From Thalassocella blandensis (GTDB taxonomy: Bacteria > Pseudomonadota > Gammaproteobacteria > Pseudomonadales > Cellvibrionaceae), in contig CABFPG010000005.1 of assembly GCA_902141825.1 (NCBI GenBank), positions 1 to 64,000 on the forward strand: a DNA stretch of 64,000 nt, in the 5' to 3' direction. This document shows, in pieces, positions 17,265 to 27,121 of this stretch; position 1 is the first letter of the stretch, and each line of letters opens with the position of its first letter. Below the pieces are notes generated by a model. It did no database searches. It was not told the DNA's origin and saw only the letters and a program-made list of their open reading frames with translations. The translations under genes were made by a program, and so were the position numbers.

Positions 17265-19631
17265 CTACGTAAAACGAACCAGCACGTGATAGGTTTTTTT
17301 CGGGGTGATGTTTCGAATAACGGTGCCGTTAATTTTTTCATCATTCAGCCAGATACCGCCTTGCGCTACTTGCGTAACTTTTTCATAACGTACTACAAAG
17401 TCTGCATCCCTGAATTTTCGAGTCACCTTGAGCGTCTGCCAGTTTGACGGAAGTGACGGAGTTATCTGCAGGCCTTCCGGATGTCCTTTTAAACCAAAGA
17501 TGCCTTCAATCAATGTTCGATACACCCAGGCAACGGTACCGGTATTGAACAGCTGACTGGAGCGTCCTGCGGTACGTGGGAACTGATAATAGGCACCTCG
17601 ATAATAATTTGGGATAAAGACTGGAAGTTGACCGCGTTGCAAGTAATCATTGTGATCTGGTCCAGCAATCATTTGGCGAATAACGTCAAATGCACGATCG
17701 GTTTCACCGGCACGGCACAAGCCCCAGGCATAAAATGCCGCGGCATGATTGTAGACGGAGCCATTCTCTGCAGCCCCAGGGTGTTTTTGTGTCATTCGAC
17801 CGACGTCTTCGCGCATTTTGGTGTAGGCCGGCGCTAACATCATGGGACCGAAAGGCGTCGCAAGTTGCTGATCAATTGCCTGTAAGATTTTTTGTGTTTG
17901 TTGTGTGTCGCATATGCCGGCCATAAGAGCCCAGCTTTGAGGGTTTAGATAAATCTTTCCTTCGCTGTCATGGCGAACACCAAACACGATATCGTCATCC
18001 GTTATTCCTCGAGCAAACCAGTTGCCGTCCCAGAGGTGTTGTTGAACGCAGTGCTCCATTTGTTGCGCTGCTTCCTGAAATTCAGACGCATCGTTTTTAA
18101 GACCTTGCCGCTCGCATATCGACGCCCAGACTTTGAGTGCATAAATTGTTGCAATGGAAAGCCAGCCAGAAACACCCTTGCCCTTGTAGCCCACCATATT
18201 CATCGGGTCGTTCCAGTCTCCCTGGGCAATAAAGTTGAGTCCCCTGGCGTCACGATCCTGGAGAAGCCAGCGCATAGCTCGCGAGATTCTACCGCTTACA
18301 GTGTCAGCTTTTGACTCGCCATCAGGTTTCCAATTGTTCACGTACTCGGATAAAAATGCGTAATCATTTGTTTCATGTAAATATGCCTCCATACACAGTG
18401 GCAACCAAATGCAGTGATCCGTATGGGGAATTTGATTGATGTACTTCAGTTCGGCATTGTCGTTTAGCAAGATACCATCTGGCATCGCACCAGATTCCTT
18501 TTGTTGTGCGAGTGCCCATTGCAGCGCCTTTTTGCAGGTGTCTGGCTGAATATAAGCCATGCCCATATTGTCTTGCAGGTAGTTGCGGGTTTGCGGATCT
18601 GTTGCAAGACGATTTACATCGCCATGATAAAACACCTGTCTCGCAAGCCAGTGATTAACAAAATAATTAAAGTGCTGATCTTCAGTGGTAACTTGTAAAA
18701 CGCCCTGGCTTTCTGCTATGTACTGAGCATAATCGCTCCGAGCTTTTTGGAAGTTCTGATCAGCAAAATATTTCTGACGAATGGCAATAATCTCATCGTC
18801 ATTGAGCGCTGGACCAAGTAAAAAGCGAAAACTTGTTTGTTCATCATCGGCAAGCTTAAGTTTGTACTGAAGCGCAGCACATGGGGATTCGTAAAGTGCA
18901 TCACCATTGGAGAGGCTGGTTGCTGCTATTGCGCTGGGATGCTGCACACCACCCTCGCCTTCAAAAGCTTCGCGGCATGCTTCATAAGCTTGCGGTGGTT
19001 TGTCATGCAGAAAAAAGGTGAGGTCTTTCAGGTGCTTGTTACGAAAATAATCTTCAAGTTTTTGGTATGGTGTAATGTAATGCCCAACAATTGCTCCTAG
19101 ATCTTCCCGATATCGGGCGGATTGGTTCATCCAACTCATGAAGCCGAAAGGAATATAGGGATAGAAACTGATTTTCCTTGGCTTACCAGACAAATTTTTC
19201 AACCTGATCTGCCAGAGTTCAACGGTGTCTTCTTTTGGCAGACTTAATGTTATGTGCACGCGTATTCCCAGATGCTGAACTTTCCACTGGATCTCTGTTT
19301 TTCCAATAGTAAATTCAAATGTATCAGGAACGACTCGGGTGGGTTCAAATGGTGCGGAGAAATACTGGCCTGTTTCTTCATCTTTAATAAAGAAAAAACG
19401 CCCAGGGGAGTTGGCAAAAAACGGCTGCTCCGGCAGCATAAATATCTTACCTTCCACTACTGGCTGGTAAGTATATTTTGATGGTTCAGGCTGCATATGT
19501 TGTGCAATTGCATGGCCGCGACAGCTCACCTGAATCATCATCTGTTTATTCCACAGAAAGCCGCAGGCGTTTGGCATGGCGGTCGGGCTGTAGAGAGTAC
19601 AAAAGGCACCATTATCAGAGATTTTTATCAT
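17265..19631 (-). CDS. GH94 phosphorylase, probably cellobionic acid phosphorylase
   Basis: A 788-residue GH94 enzyme. Members split a beta-linked disaccharide with phosphate to give alpha-glucose 1-phosphate. The catalytic Asp is D472 in GDWNDPMN. The phosphate-side block near 617-629 (HPGAAENGSVYNHA) is intact. Arg612 and Lys616 in GRMTQK have the spacing of the acid-binding Arg/Lys pair that I recall for cellobionic acid phosphorylases, whereas cellobiose phosphorylases read otherwise here. The length also matches that subgroup. Context supports the call: a GPH sugar transporter gene lies 5 bp upstream in the same operon, and a gluconokinase gene, whose substrate is the other product, is divergent. 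It lacks a signal peptide, so it is cytoplasmic. Cellobiose or chitobiose phosphorylase are the alternatives. Confidence 0.88.
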   Translation of the reverse strand: MIKISDNGAFCTLYSPTAMPNACGFLWNKQMMIQVSCRGHAIAQHMQPEPSKYTYQPVVEGKIFMLPEQPFFANSPGRFFFIKDEETGQYFSAPFEPTRVVPDTFEFTIGKTEIQWKVQHLGIRVHITLSLPKEDTVELWQIRLKNLSGKPRKISFYPYIPFGFMSWMNQSARYREDLGAIVGHYITPYQKLEDYFRNKHLKDLTFFLHDKPPQAYEACREAFEGEGGVQHPSAIAATSLSNGDALYESPCAALQYKLKLADDEQTSFRFLLGPALNDDEIIAIRQKYFADQNFQKARSDYAQYIAESQGVLQVTTEDQHFNYFVNHWLARQVFYHGDVNRLATDPQTRNYLQDNMGMAYIQPDTCKKALQWALAQQKESGAMPDGILLNDNAELKYINQIPHTDHCIWLPLCMEAYLHETNDYAFLSEYVNNWKPDGESKADTVSGRISRAMRWLLQDRDARGLNFIAQGDWNDPMNMVGYKGKGVSGWLSIATIYALKVWASICERQGLKNDASEFQEAAQQMEHCVQQHLWDGNWFARGITDDDIVFGVRHDSEGKIYLNPQSWALMAGICDTQQTQKILQAIDQQLATPFGPMMLAPAYTKMREDVGRMTQKHPGAAENGSVYNHAAAFYAWGLCRAGETDRAFDVIRQMIAGPDHNDYLQRGQLPVFIPNYYRGAYYQFPRTAGRSSQLFNTGTVAWVYRTLIEGIFGLKGHPEGLQITPSLPSNWQTLKVTRKFRDADFVVRYEKVTQVAQGGIWLNDEKINGTVIRNITPKKTYHVLVRFT

Positions 19632-19636
19632 ATCGG

Positions 19637-21331
19637 TTAAATTCGCTTTTGCGAGCGTTCCTGGCGCAGGTTAAGTTCGTGTTGAATGGTTTCGAGTGTG
19701 GATCGATCAAGTTTATAAAATAACAAGGCGAATACGGCGATAAAAGCAAATACCCCGGGTACCGCAGTTTGTAACAGAACGATGCCGGTTTGAGATGCAT
19801 CCGTTTGTGCTTGATTTGCCGCATAGCCGATGGCCGCGAGTACGGCTGCAATCGCAGCAGAGCCGACGGCTCCACCGAGTTTTTGCGAAAATGTTGCCGC
19901 GGAGAAGGTCATGGCTGTAGCACGCCTTCCTGTTTTCCATTCATTGTAATCTGCGGCATCAGCATACATTGACCAGGTGAGTGGCGATTTGGGACCCAAG
20001 GCCAAACTGATGGCAAAGTTAAGAATAAAGATAAGAAACAATTCGGCCGGAAGATCTGCACTGTTGAAAGCGTTTGTCTTGCCTTGGTGCTGTACAACAA
20101 CTTCGACGCTAATGACTTTTCCTTGCGAGAATTGTGGTGCGAGCGATGCTTCTTGTGTGTTAAGTGTTACACGCTGCTTAAAAATCCAAAATTTTTTCTG
20201 ATGTTCCGACCAGGTGTACTTGATATCGGCCTGATCCGGGAGCGTACCCAGCCTTTGAGAGATTTTGTCGCTGAAAAACTGTTTTGCGTGAATTGCTTGT
20301 GTTTGATTGAATGGAATGGTTTGAACACCTGTAGCCTGTGGTTTTGGCACAAAAGCGAAAGCGACGGAGAGTATGCCAACGATGGTCATTAACACAATCA
20401 ATAATCTGGCTTTGTCCATAAACCGAGTCAGAAAAGGCGTGCAGGCAGCGCCGATAGCATACGCCGCCATTTGCACACCGATGTAGCTGCCCATCAGATC
20501 CGGACGCTCGACAAAGTATTTGAAATAATAAGCCGATGAGCTGCCACGCAAAGTGAGGGTGAGCATGATAATCATGGCGAGTAAAAACAAAATCAGCCAG
20601 GGACGATTTTGTAGCAGGTCCATAATGTCACGCAGCGCTGTGTTGCGTTGCGACGCGGGTGGATGAACGCGTTCTTTGGTTGAAAAAAAGCTTACCCAGA
20701 ACAGCAAGGTGGCAATGCCGCTATAAAGCAACATCGTACTGCGCCAGCCTCTGGCTTCATTGCCCTGCGCGAAATACGCGGCCAGTTCTGGTGTTGCCGC
20801 ACCGACGATAATCCCTGTGAGATAGGCAAAGAAAAAACGAATTCCATAAATCGAATTGCGTTCCTGGGTATTGGCGGTCAACACGCCAGAAAGTGAAGAA
20901 TAAGGTGTGCTGAGAATTGTGTAGCACAGCATCATGATACTGTAAGTGGCGTAAGCCCAGATAAGCTTACCGCCATCGTCCAGATCTGGTGTGCTCATAG
21001 TCAAAGTAGCTGCTGCCGCCATTGGCAGTGCAGCAAATAGCAAATAAGGACGAAATTTCCCCCAGCGACTATTTGTTCTATCCGCAATTGCCCCCATGAG
21101 AGGGTCTGTGCAAGCGTCTATAATCTTGGTGACCAAGAACATCACGCTTGCTGCTGCCGGTGCTAACCCGAAAATATCAGTATAAAAGTACAGAAGGTAC
21201 GAGCCGATGATGATCCAGTAAAAATTGAAACCAGCGTCGCCAATACCGTAGCCGAGTTTCTCCCAAATGCTGAGCGTTGCGGTGCGCTCGTTAGTAGAGG
21301 GAGGGGGATCTGTTATTGGAGTATCCGTCAT
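19637..21331 (-). CDS. GPH-family sugar:cation symporter
   Basis: A 564-residue transporter of the glycoside-pentoside-hexuronide family, with about 12 membrane segments. The N-terminal KLGYGIGDAGFNFYW and DPLMGAIADRTNSRWGKFRPY signatures are diagnostic. Usual members have about 450-500 residues. Here an additional soluble stretch of about 100 residues sits at 330-430, between membrane helices. Its stop is 5 bp from the GH94 start, so the two are co-transcribed and the substrate is probably the disaccharide acid used by that enzyme. The N-terminus is a short TDTP/TDPP-rich repeat, so the exact start is uncertain. Confidence 0.9.
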   Translation of the reverse strand: MTDTPITDPPPSTNERTATLSIWEKLGYGIGDAGFNFYWIIIGSYLLYFYTDIFGLAPAAASVMFLVTKIIDACTDPLMGAIADRTNSRWGKFRPYLLFAALPMAAAATLTMSTPDLDDGGKLIWAYATYSIMMLCYTILSTPYSSLSGVLTANTQERNSIYGIRFFFAYLTGIIVGAATPELAAYFAQGNEARGWRSTMLLYSGIATLLFWVSFFSTKERVHPPASQRNTALRDIMDLLQNRPWLILFLLAMIIMLTLTLRGSSSAYYFKYFVERPDLMGSYIGVQMAAYAIGAACTPFLTRFMDKARLLIVLMTIVGILSVAFAFVPKPQATGVQTIPFNQTQAIHAKQFFSDKISQRLGTLPDQADIKYTWSEHQKKFWIFKQRVTLNTQEASLAPQFSQGKVISVEVVVQHQGKTNAFNSADLPAELFLIFILNFAISLALGPKSPLTWSMYADAADYNEWKTGRRATAMTFSAATFSQKLGGAVGSAAIAAVLAAIGYAANQAQTDASQTGIVLLQTAVPGVFAFIAVFALLFYKLDRSTLETIQHELNLRQERSQKRI

Positions 21332-21340
21332 TGGGGTATC

Positions 21341-21382
21341 CGTAATGTTGTATTCGTAATGTAGTACCCGTAATGTAGTACC
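21341..21382. repeat. Three tandem 14-bp units upstream of the transporter
   Basis: CGTAATGTAGTACC occurs perfectly at 21355-21368 and 21369-21382, preceded by a degenerate copy (CGTAATGTTGTATT) at 21341-21354. A related ATCCGT-ATTGG repeat runs into the first codons of the transporter gene. It lies in the leader of the GPH/GH94 operon and may vary by slippage. Confidence 0.7.
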
Positions 21383-21512
21383 TTGATCATTGAGCTGAGG
21401 GGCAAAACACTATCAAGCGAATGAAATAAAAGTCATTATGCTTTAGTCGATAGCATTCATTAAGATAATGGGTGCCGTTTTATTGCATTGACTTACCACA
21501 ATAATCAAGATT

Positions 21513-22070
21513 ATGAAAAACGATAAAGTAACGGTGGTTACACGCGGCGTAAAAAACAACGCTCTCACCTGTGTTGTAATGGGAGTGTCCGGCAGCGGTA
21601 AAACCACATTGGCGAAACTTCTGGCAAAGCAGTTACATTTACCGATGTTTGATGCGGATGACTTTCACAGCGAGAAGAATAAATTACACATGGCACAAGG
21701 ACGGCCGCTTAGCGACGAAATGCGTTTGCCATGGGTTAAACGCCTGGTGGAACTGATAACAGACGAAATGGCTACAGGACGCGGATGTGTATTAGCCTAC
21801 TCCGGATTACGAAAAGAGCACCGACAACTGATAAGACTTGGATCGCCGAATGTGGTATTTATTTTTCTTAATGGCTCTCAGGAGTTGATAGCGAAACGCT
21901 TAGCTGGACGTGATAATCATTTTATGCCGGCATCTCTGTTACAAAGCCAATTTAACGACCTGGACATTCCAGTGAATGAGCACGATGTCATTGTGTTGGA
22001 TGTTGAAGACAGCCTGGAAAACTTACTGACAAAAGCGCTGGCTGCGCTTAAACAGGCAGGTTTCTATTAG
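21513..22070 (+). CDS. gntK: Gluconokinase
   Basis: A 185-residue P-loop kinase. The Walker A motif GVSGSGKT is at 24-31, followed by the gluconokinase signature FDADDFHSEKNKLHMAQGRPLSDEMRLPW. It phosphorylates D-gluconate to 6-phosphogluconate with ATP, in the cytoplasm. An N-terminal extension of about 18 residues is unusual, so the true start may be a little downstream; no good ribosome site is visible. It is divergent from the transporter/GH94 pair, with a 181-bp shared upstream region. This fits a pathway in which cellobionate yields gluconate. Confidence 0.92.
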   Translation: MKNDKVTVVTRGVKNNALTCVVMGVSGSGKTTLAKLLAKQLHLPMFDADDFHSEKNKLHMAQGRPLSDEMRLPWVKRLVELITDEMATGRGCVLAYSGLRKEHRQLIRLGSPNVVFIFLNGSQELIAKRLAGRDNHFMPASLLQSQFNDLDIPVNEHDVIVLDVEDSLENLLTKALAALKQAGFY

Positions 22071-22108
22071 GTCACTCAGCTAAACTTAACTTCACGTAAG
22101 ATTATGAG

Positions 22109-22597
22109 TCACGTGATGGATGTATTTTGTGTATAGCGAACTTTCTCTCCAATAAAGGTATTGTAGAATTCTTCATGTGACTTGTAGGAAAAAGTATCCA
22201 CACGCGTTCGATATTGCTTTATCCACTCGATAAGAAATGACAGGTTTTTATCTTGTGCCGCTTTGGAGGCATATTTATGAGGCTCCCAAGGACGACGTTT
22301 CGCATTTTCCACACAGAGTGAAATACTAAGATCCATGAATATAATTTCATTGGCGTGTGAATCGAGAAGCTTAAGCAGGTCAGTATAGCAACCCTCGACA
22401 ACCCATTGTGGGTTTTGCTCAATAAAAGTCATTATGTTCTTGCTGGAATCCTCAATCGGCATCCGTTGGGGTGGTGATGTTGGTAGCCAGGCGAGGGTAT
22501 CAAGATCGAGGTGAGCGATATCGTAGGTGGTGGCAAGATGCCGGGCTAAGGTAGATTTACCCGAACCTGAATTGCCAAAAATTAGTATTCTTTTCAC
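22109..22597 (-). CDS. P-loop nucleotide kinase-like ATPase
   Basis: A 162-residue protein with Walker A GNSGSGKS at 8-15 and an adenylate-kinase/topology-modulation (FlaR-like) pattern: HLDLDTLAWLP, WVVEGCYTDLL, EIIFMDLS. Members of this group are small P-loop ATPases of uncertain substrate. It converges with gntK, and no operon partner is visible. Confidence 0.82.
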   Translation of the reverse strand: MKRILIFGNSGSGKSTLARHLATTYDIAHLDLDTLAWLPTSPPQRMPIEDSSKNIMTFIEQNPQWVVEGCYTDLLKLLDSHANEIIFMDLSISLCVENAKRRPWEPHKYASKAAQDKNLSFLIEWIKQYRTRVDTFSYKSHEEFYNTFIGEKVRYTQNTSIT

Positions 22598-22712
22598 GGC
22601 TACCCTTAACAGATGTTATACATATTCCGCATCTCTTCTTATGCGGAGCTTTTAAATAAGCAGATTTTACCCTGGTTGTTACATTACACTGCGGTGACTA
22701 ATTGTTTGAAAC

Positions 22713-23219
22713 TTACTTTACTCTTGTGTACGAAAATTTTTCTTCAGTAGTTTTGCCTTTGTGCTCAATGACGACAAAAATATTCATTTCATGGTCGTTC
22801 ACCTTTTGCAGCGTAAGTCCATTAAAGTAAAAAGTGTTATCCTGGATTTCTACCAGCGTAAAATCTACGGTTTTATCCTTTTCTTCCCAGCCTTTCAAAT
22901 CTTTGCTGAAATGTTTAAGGCGAAATATGAGGCTGTTATTGACCTCGGAGATCGTTTCAATTTCATAAAATTGAACTTTGTCGGAAACCACTAATTTAAA
23001 CGCCCCCATCATACTGCCACCCAGAGGAGGGGCCCACACTTCCTCTACTACACCACCAAACGCTTCACCCCGCCAATGACCAGCTAACCAATGCAGGTTC
23101 TGCAAATTCGCTTTGGGCGAGTGTTGACCTTCTTGCAAAAATTTAACATTGGGGAACGAAGTGTCAGCAAGGGCTGAATAGCTGAAGATAAGAAAGAAAA
23201 AGAAAATTATTTTTTTCAT
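22713..23219 (-). CDS. Exported DUF6265-family protein
   Basis: A 168-residue protein starting MKKIIFFFFLIFSYSALA, a signal peptide. The mature part has the WLAGHWRGEAFGGVVEEVW opening and the GSMMGAFKL strand typical of DUF6265, a lipocalin-like beta-barrel group. The open frame extends 7 codons upstream to a TTG, but the signal peptide favours the ATG at 23219. Function unknown. Confidence 0.82.
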   Translation of the reverse strand: MKKIIFFFFLIFSYSALADTSFPNVKFLQEGQHSPKANLQNLHWLAGHWRGEAFGGVVEEVWAPPLGGSMMGAFKLVVSDKVQFYEIETISEVNNSLIFRLKHFSKDLKGWEEKDKTVDFTLVEIQDNTFYFNGLTLQKVNDHEMNIFVVIEHKGKTTEEKFSYTRVK

Positions 23220-23808
23220 TTTAGTTGCGCCTTTTGTCAAAATTGGAATGACAGTTTTGTCGTCGCACCGGACTGCGATTCATAAAAGTGAACGACTGAA
23301 CGGTATATTAACAATGTCATCATTGTGAGGGCGGTGCTTTTCAATTCGTAAGACTTATGCCAAGTCGTTCTATTTATTGCTGGTTGATTATTTGTTGCTG
23401 ACTATCCCAGTGGTTTGTTTCTTTTCTTGTTTTCCTTCCTGCTTCCTTTCTTGTTGCCTTTCTTGCTTTGTTCTTGGCTTTCTTCCAAATTCAGTTCTTG
23501 GTTTTTTCTTGTGTGTTTCGGTTAATCGTTGTCCAGTTTCCTGGGGTTTAACGTAATTCCTCTGCTAAGGAGTAACCACTTGGCAATAATATGGAGTCTA
23601 TTGGTGGATGGTGTAATATTTTTGTCATTTAAAATTCACACATTTTCGGCCAAATTCTAAAATTCACCGACCAAATCCTAAAACCTGCGATATTCGCATC
23701 AGTAGAATTCACGCCAGTTTCAATACAAAAGCACATGGCGGGAATGATCGCATATGGCCACTTCCTTAGTGTTGTATCTGAGGGAAATGCGGCAGCCAGC
23801 ACTAAAAC
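23220..23808. other. Intergenic region with pyrimidine-rich tract
   Basis: About 590 bp without a supported gene. From 23405 to 23520 the plus strand is strongly T/C-biased with loose repeats of TTTCTTG and TTCCTTCC, a low-complexity stretch. The following 250 bp contain the upstream region of the 802-residue protein gene. Confidence 0.5.
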
Positions 23809-26217
23809 ATGGATGCAAACGCGTTTTTACCAAAATGCTTTCATTTATATAATAAAACGGGGTTCGGTACAATGTGTAAAACCAGATTGCAAGTCTCTTC
23901 AAGGTCTCTGAGTTCGGTGGGGGAATCGGAAAACGAAAAAAAAACGGAAACTAAACAAACGAAATCATCATTTAGCTCAAGAGTTGGCATGATGAAATCC
24001 AAGTTTAAACCCAAGAAAAACCGTGAGGTGCCACCTCCAAAATCCCTTGTTAAGGAGCAGAGATTAACAGGAAAACAACCAGACTCTAAAAATCTGCAAC
24101 CGAGTAAAAACGCCAGTAAAAGCACAGAGGAAATGATTGAAGCATATAAAAGTGAAAGTCATTATGTTGATAATTCCCTGCATTCTGGAGAGGAGCAAAC
24201 AAGAGATCGAAGAATTTCATCTGTGAGTGAAGCGGCGAGTAATGTCGCACATTATGGTGAGGATGCCATTGAAAACCTCAAAGAATTTGACAGCGTTGAT
24301 ATGGCGTTGTTTGAGAAACTGGATATTTTTTACGAAAGTGCCACTGATACCAAGGTGAAAGAGGGATTAAACAAAGTCAATAAGCATCAGGCTGAAGATA
24401 AGGGCCGTAGTAATTCTCAAAGTACGGCCAAAACGCTATCAATTCTCAGAAGCGTTGGCGCGAACTTGGAAGAGTTTGGTTTGGATGGGAAAAATGCATT
24501 AGCGTCTGGCAATAAGAAAAACAAATCAAAAGTCAAAATAAGTGAAGTGTGGGAGGCAATAAAAAACACGGCGAAGGTAACGTCCAATATCTTCAAGCAT
24601 GCAAAAGCTAAAAACTCATCCGAGGAGATTAAAGAGAGTGTGGATAATACAATCCAGACTTCGAGTGCCCCTTCGGCCTTGGAAGTCAGCGCAAGTACTG
24701 CAAGTGTGATTGAATATACCGCTGGAATAAAACTTTCTTACGATAAAATCAGGAATGCAAAAGAGAAGGACAGTAAGGCTGAAAAACTCTTCGGCCAAAT
24801 TCAACAGGATTTGGCTAGTGCCGAGGCGCTTGCAACGGAGAAATCAGCAAAAATGGTAGCATTGGATAAGTGCCGGGAAGGATCAGATAAATACAAATTG
24901 CTGCATTTAGAAATTCAAAGTTGCAGTCAGCAATTACACAAACTATCCGTCGTTATTCTGGGTAGGCAACAACAATTGGCGCAATTGAAAAGCGACAGCA
25001 CGACAGATGATCGAATCAAGATATATAGATATTGTGTCAGTAGTGCTGGTATGGCATTAACTCTTGCCGCTAAAATTATTCCGGGAGGTGATGTTGCTGC
25101 AGGCGTATTATCTGCGGGATATACCTCAACTGCAATCGGTCAAACAATTGCCACGGGACTGGAAGGAAAATCTACGGCCCAAAGTGTTGGCAAGGACTTC
25201 AAGCTGATGAAGTTTACGGATGGCGTGCAGGCGTTTGCGAAGCGGCAAATTAAGTCCATTGAGGTGAAGGAGATCGAATTACGGAGTACAACGCAGCAAT
25301 TGACTCAAGAGTTGGAAACACTCCAGGCTAATGATATGGAGCTTTGGCGTAAGGTGGACAACGCGGTGAGTTCTGGTGATTTGCATAGTGAAGTAATCCC
25401 CGAAGAAATTAGAGCCCTGATTGTGAAGCAGGGGGAAAGTATGATGGCTCTGGTCAATATGCGACGAGAGTTGGCCTTTTCGTTGATGGTTCTGGGAAAA
25501 CAGCCCAGCAAGTTAGAGGCAATCTTAAAAAATGCTGGTAAGACTGCTAATCTGCTGGGCTATGGTGCGGGAACAATTACTGCAGGAGCTAGTTTTGCTG
25601 TGCTTGCGGGAGCGGGTGGGGCCGCGGGGGTTGTATTGGTTGCTGGGCCGGTTGGTTGGACTCTGGCGGGCATAGGGGCTGCAGTACCACTCGGATTAGC
25701 CGCTAAAAAAGGTGTTGTTTGCTATGCGCATCATTGGAAACTAAAAGGCAAAATAAATCAGGCGATTGGTCGTGATAAACAATCCAGAAAAGAAATTGCA
25801 AAGGCTAAGGAAGATGATGGCATGGGCAAAGCTCATGAAGTGTTGATCGATAAGCAGGTTCATGCGCACGAGCTTCCCGGTATATCTTCACGCGCAGGGG
25901 TAACTAATGTGTTTGATGAACTTCTTCACGATTTTAACGAAATTTACGATGATGAATTTGAACCGCAGATAGAGGTTCTTGCCAATGAGGGAGAGGAGCC
26001 ATTCGAATTTTCATTGAAGAATCCTCTGGCTGATATGCCGAAATATCAAAAAATTAAAAACAACAGTTCTACTTGTCAATTGATTAAAAACATGGTGAAA
26101 GATAAAAATGAAGCTGATGTGGATGCAGAAATAGATAAATTTGCAGAGGCTCTTCGTGTTGGTCAAATGACCTATGCTAAATCTATTATCGCTAATTTAT
26201 TTCATATCGCAGCTTAA
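23809..26217 (+). CDS. Large coiled-coil protein with hydrophobic hairpins, effector-like
   Basis: An 802-residue protein with no recognised enzymatic motif. The N-terminal ~100 residues are Ser/Lys/Thr-rich and probably disordered. There are coiled-coil stretches near 325-405 (KAEKLFGQIQQDLASAEAL; LQSDSTTDD region) and 480-520. Two hydrophobic regions occur: about 410-450 (MALTLAAKIIPGGDVAAGVLSAG) and about 585-640, a Gly/Ala-rich double span (AGASFAVLAGAGGAAGVVLVAGPVGW). This layout recalls pore-forming or translocator proteins such as type III translocators, but no sequence match is claimed. There is no signal peptide. The ATG at 23872 is a possible later start. No partner gene is adjacent. 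Confidence 0.7.
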   Translation: MDANAFLPKCFHLYNKTGFGTMCKTRLQVSSRSLSSVGESENEKKTETKQTKSSFSSRVGMMKSKFKPKKNREVPPPKSLVKEQRLTGKQPDSKNLQPSKNASKSTEEMIEAYKSESHYVDNSLHSGEEQTRDRRISSVSEAASNVAHYGEDAIENLKEFDSVDMALFEKLDIFYESATDTKVKEGLNKVNKHQAEDKGRSNSQSTAKTLSILRSVGANLEEFGLDGKNALASGNKKNKSKVKISEVWEAIKNTAKVTSNIFKHAKAKNSSEEIKESVDNTIQTSSAPSALEVSASTASVIEYTAGIKLSYDKIRNAKEKDSKAEKLFGQIQQDLASAEALATEKSAKMVALDKCREGSDKYKLLHLEIQSCSQQLHKLSVVILGRQQQLAQLKSDSTTDDRIKIYRYCVSSAGMALTLAAKIIPGGDVAAGVLSAGYTSTAIGQTIATGLEGKSTAQSVGKDFKLMKFTDGVQAFAKRQIKSIEVKEIELRSTTQQLTQELETLQANDMELWRKVDNAVSSGDLHSEVIPEEIRALIVKQGESMMALVNMRRELAFSLMVLGKQPSKLEAILKNAGKTANLLGYGAGTITAGASFAVLAGAGGAAGVVLVAGPVGWTLAGIGAAVPLGLAAKKGVVCYAHHWKLKGKINQAIGRDKQSRKEIAKAKEDDGMGKAHEVLIDKQVHAHELPGISSRAGVTNVFDELLHDFNEIYDDEFEPQIEVLANEGEEPFEFSLKNPLADMPKYQKIKNNSSTCQLIKNMVKDKNEADVDAEIDKFAEALRVGQMTYAKSIIANLFHIAA

Positions 26218-26419
26218 CTCGTGAGAGGCTGACTGATAGCTGAGTGATGGGAGCAAGAGTATGATTTGAATGGCTACATCAAAGACCGCTAGCAGCGATC
26301 TAAATGCCAGCTAAAGATACATCGGTAAGTAAAGCAATATATTAAGTTTGAGGAATGCTAACAACACTGTATATGCAAGAACATCAGTACATGCAGTGTT
26401 GTTAACGAAGCTAATTGAA

Positions 26420-27121
26420 TTATGGGAATTGTTGGTATAGCAATGTGACATAGTTGGCTGCGGCCTGGGCAGTTGCAAACTGTGTCGCCTTGTCTCCTTC
26501 GAATTTAAGTGTATAAAGATACTCGCGGGTTTTTGCTCGTGCCGTCCAGCCACTGTCTTCAACCTTTTGTGCATCGGTGCCAATGCATATATCAAAATGA
26601 TTGCTGCTTACTATATGGGTCTTATGCCACTCTGGTAGACCGTTAAGGTTTGCATTGTTTTTACAGATATCGTGTAACAGCACCTCTGCATTAATGGCTG
26701 CCTGTATCCCTTGCTTTAATCGGTTGCGTTGTGCGTCGTCAATATCTGGAAGGTTCCATCGGTGTTTGGCTGGTGGGCTTTCCGAGTCAAGAGATGTGAT
26801 GGAAAGCGTCCAGAAAGTCGTTTCCTCACGACTGAAGTGTGAGTCAGCTCGTGGTGAGACAGGGTCACATGAAAAATACTGTTCATCTGTAACCTCACCA
26901 ACTAACACCTGCGGTAGTCTGGCAAAAAGATCTGTAAAATTTGGACAATCGTCGTCTATAGAGCTGTTCTGTGCCGCTTCATTTTTATCCTTGTAATATT
27001 CCGAAGGTGGAGGGGGCGTAACTAAAGCTGCAACGGATGTCGGGGATTGATTTTGTTCAGAACAAGCGATAAAAAATGGTATCGTAATTAGTAACGCTAA
27101 CGCTAACGCTCGTGTGCTCAT
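26420..27121 (-). CDS. Lipoprotein, unknown function
   Basis: The ATG at 27121 has AGAGGA just upstream. The 233-residue product carries a lipobox (FFIACSEQ) after a hydrophobic ALALALL stretch encoded by a GCTAAC triple repeat. The mature part has paired Cys (DDDCPNF, FSCDP, HDICKNN, FDICIG) that may form disulfides. I do not recognise the family. Confidence 0.72.
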   Translation of the reverse strand: MSTRALALALLITIPFFIACSEQNQSPTSVAALVTPPPPSEYYKDKNEAAQNSSIDDDCPNFTDLFARLPQVLVGEVTDEQYFSCDPVSPRADSHFSREETTFWTLSITSLDSESPPAKHRWNLPDIDDAQRNRLKQGIQAAINAEVLLHDICKNNANLNGLPEWHKTHIVSSNHFDICIGTDAQKVEDSGWTARAKTREYLYTLKFEGDKATQFATAQAAANYVTLLYQQFP

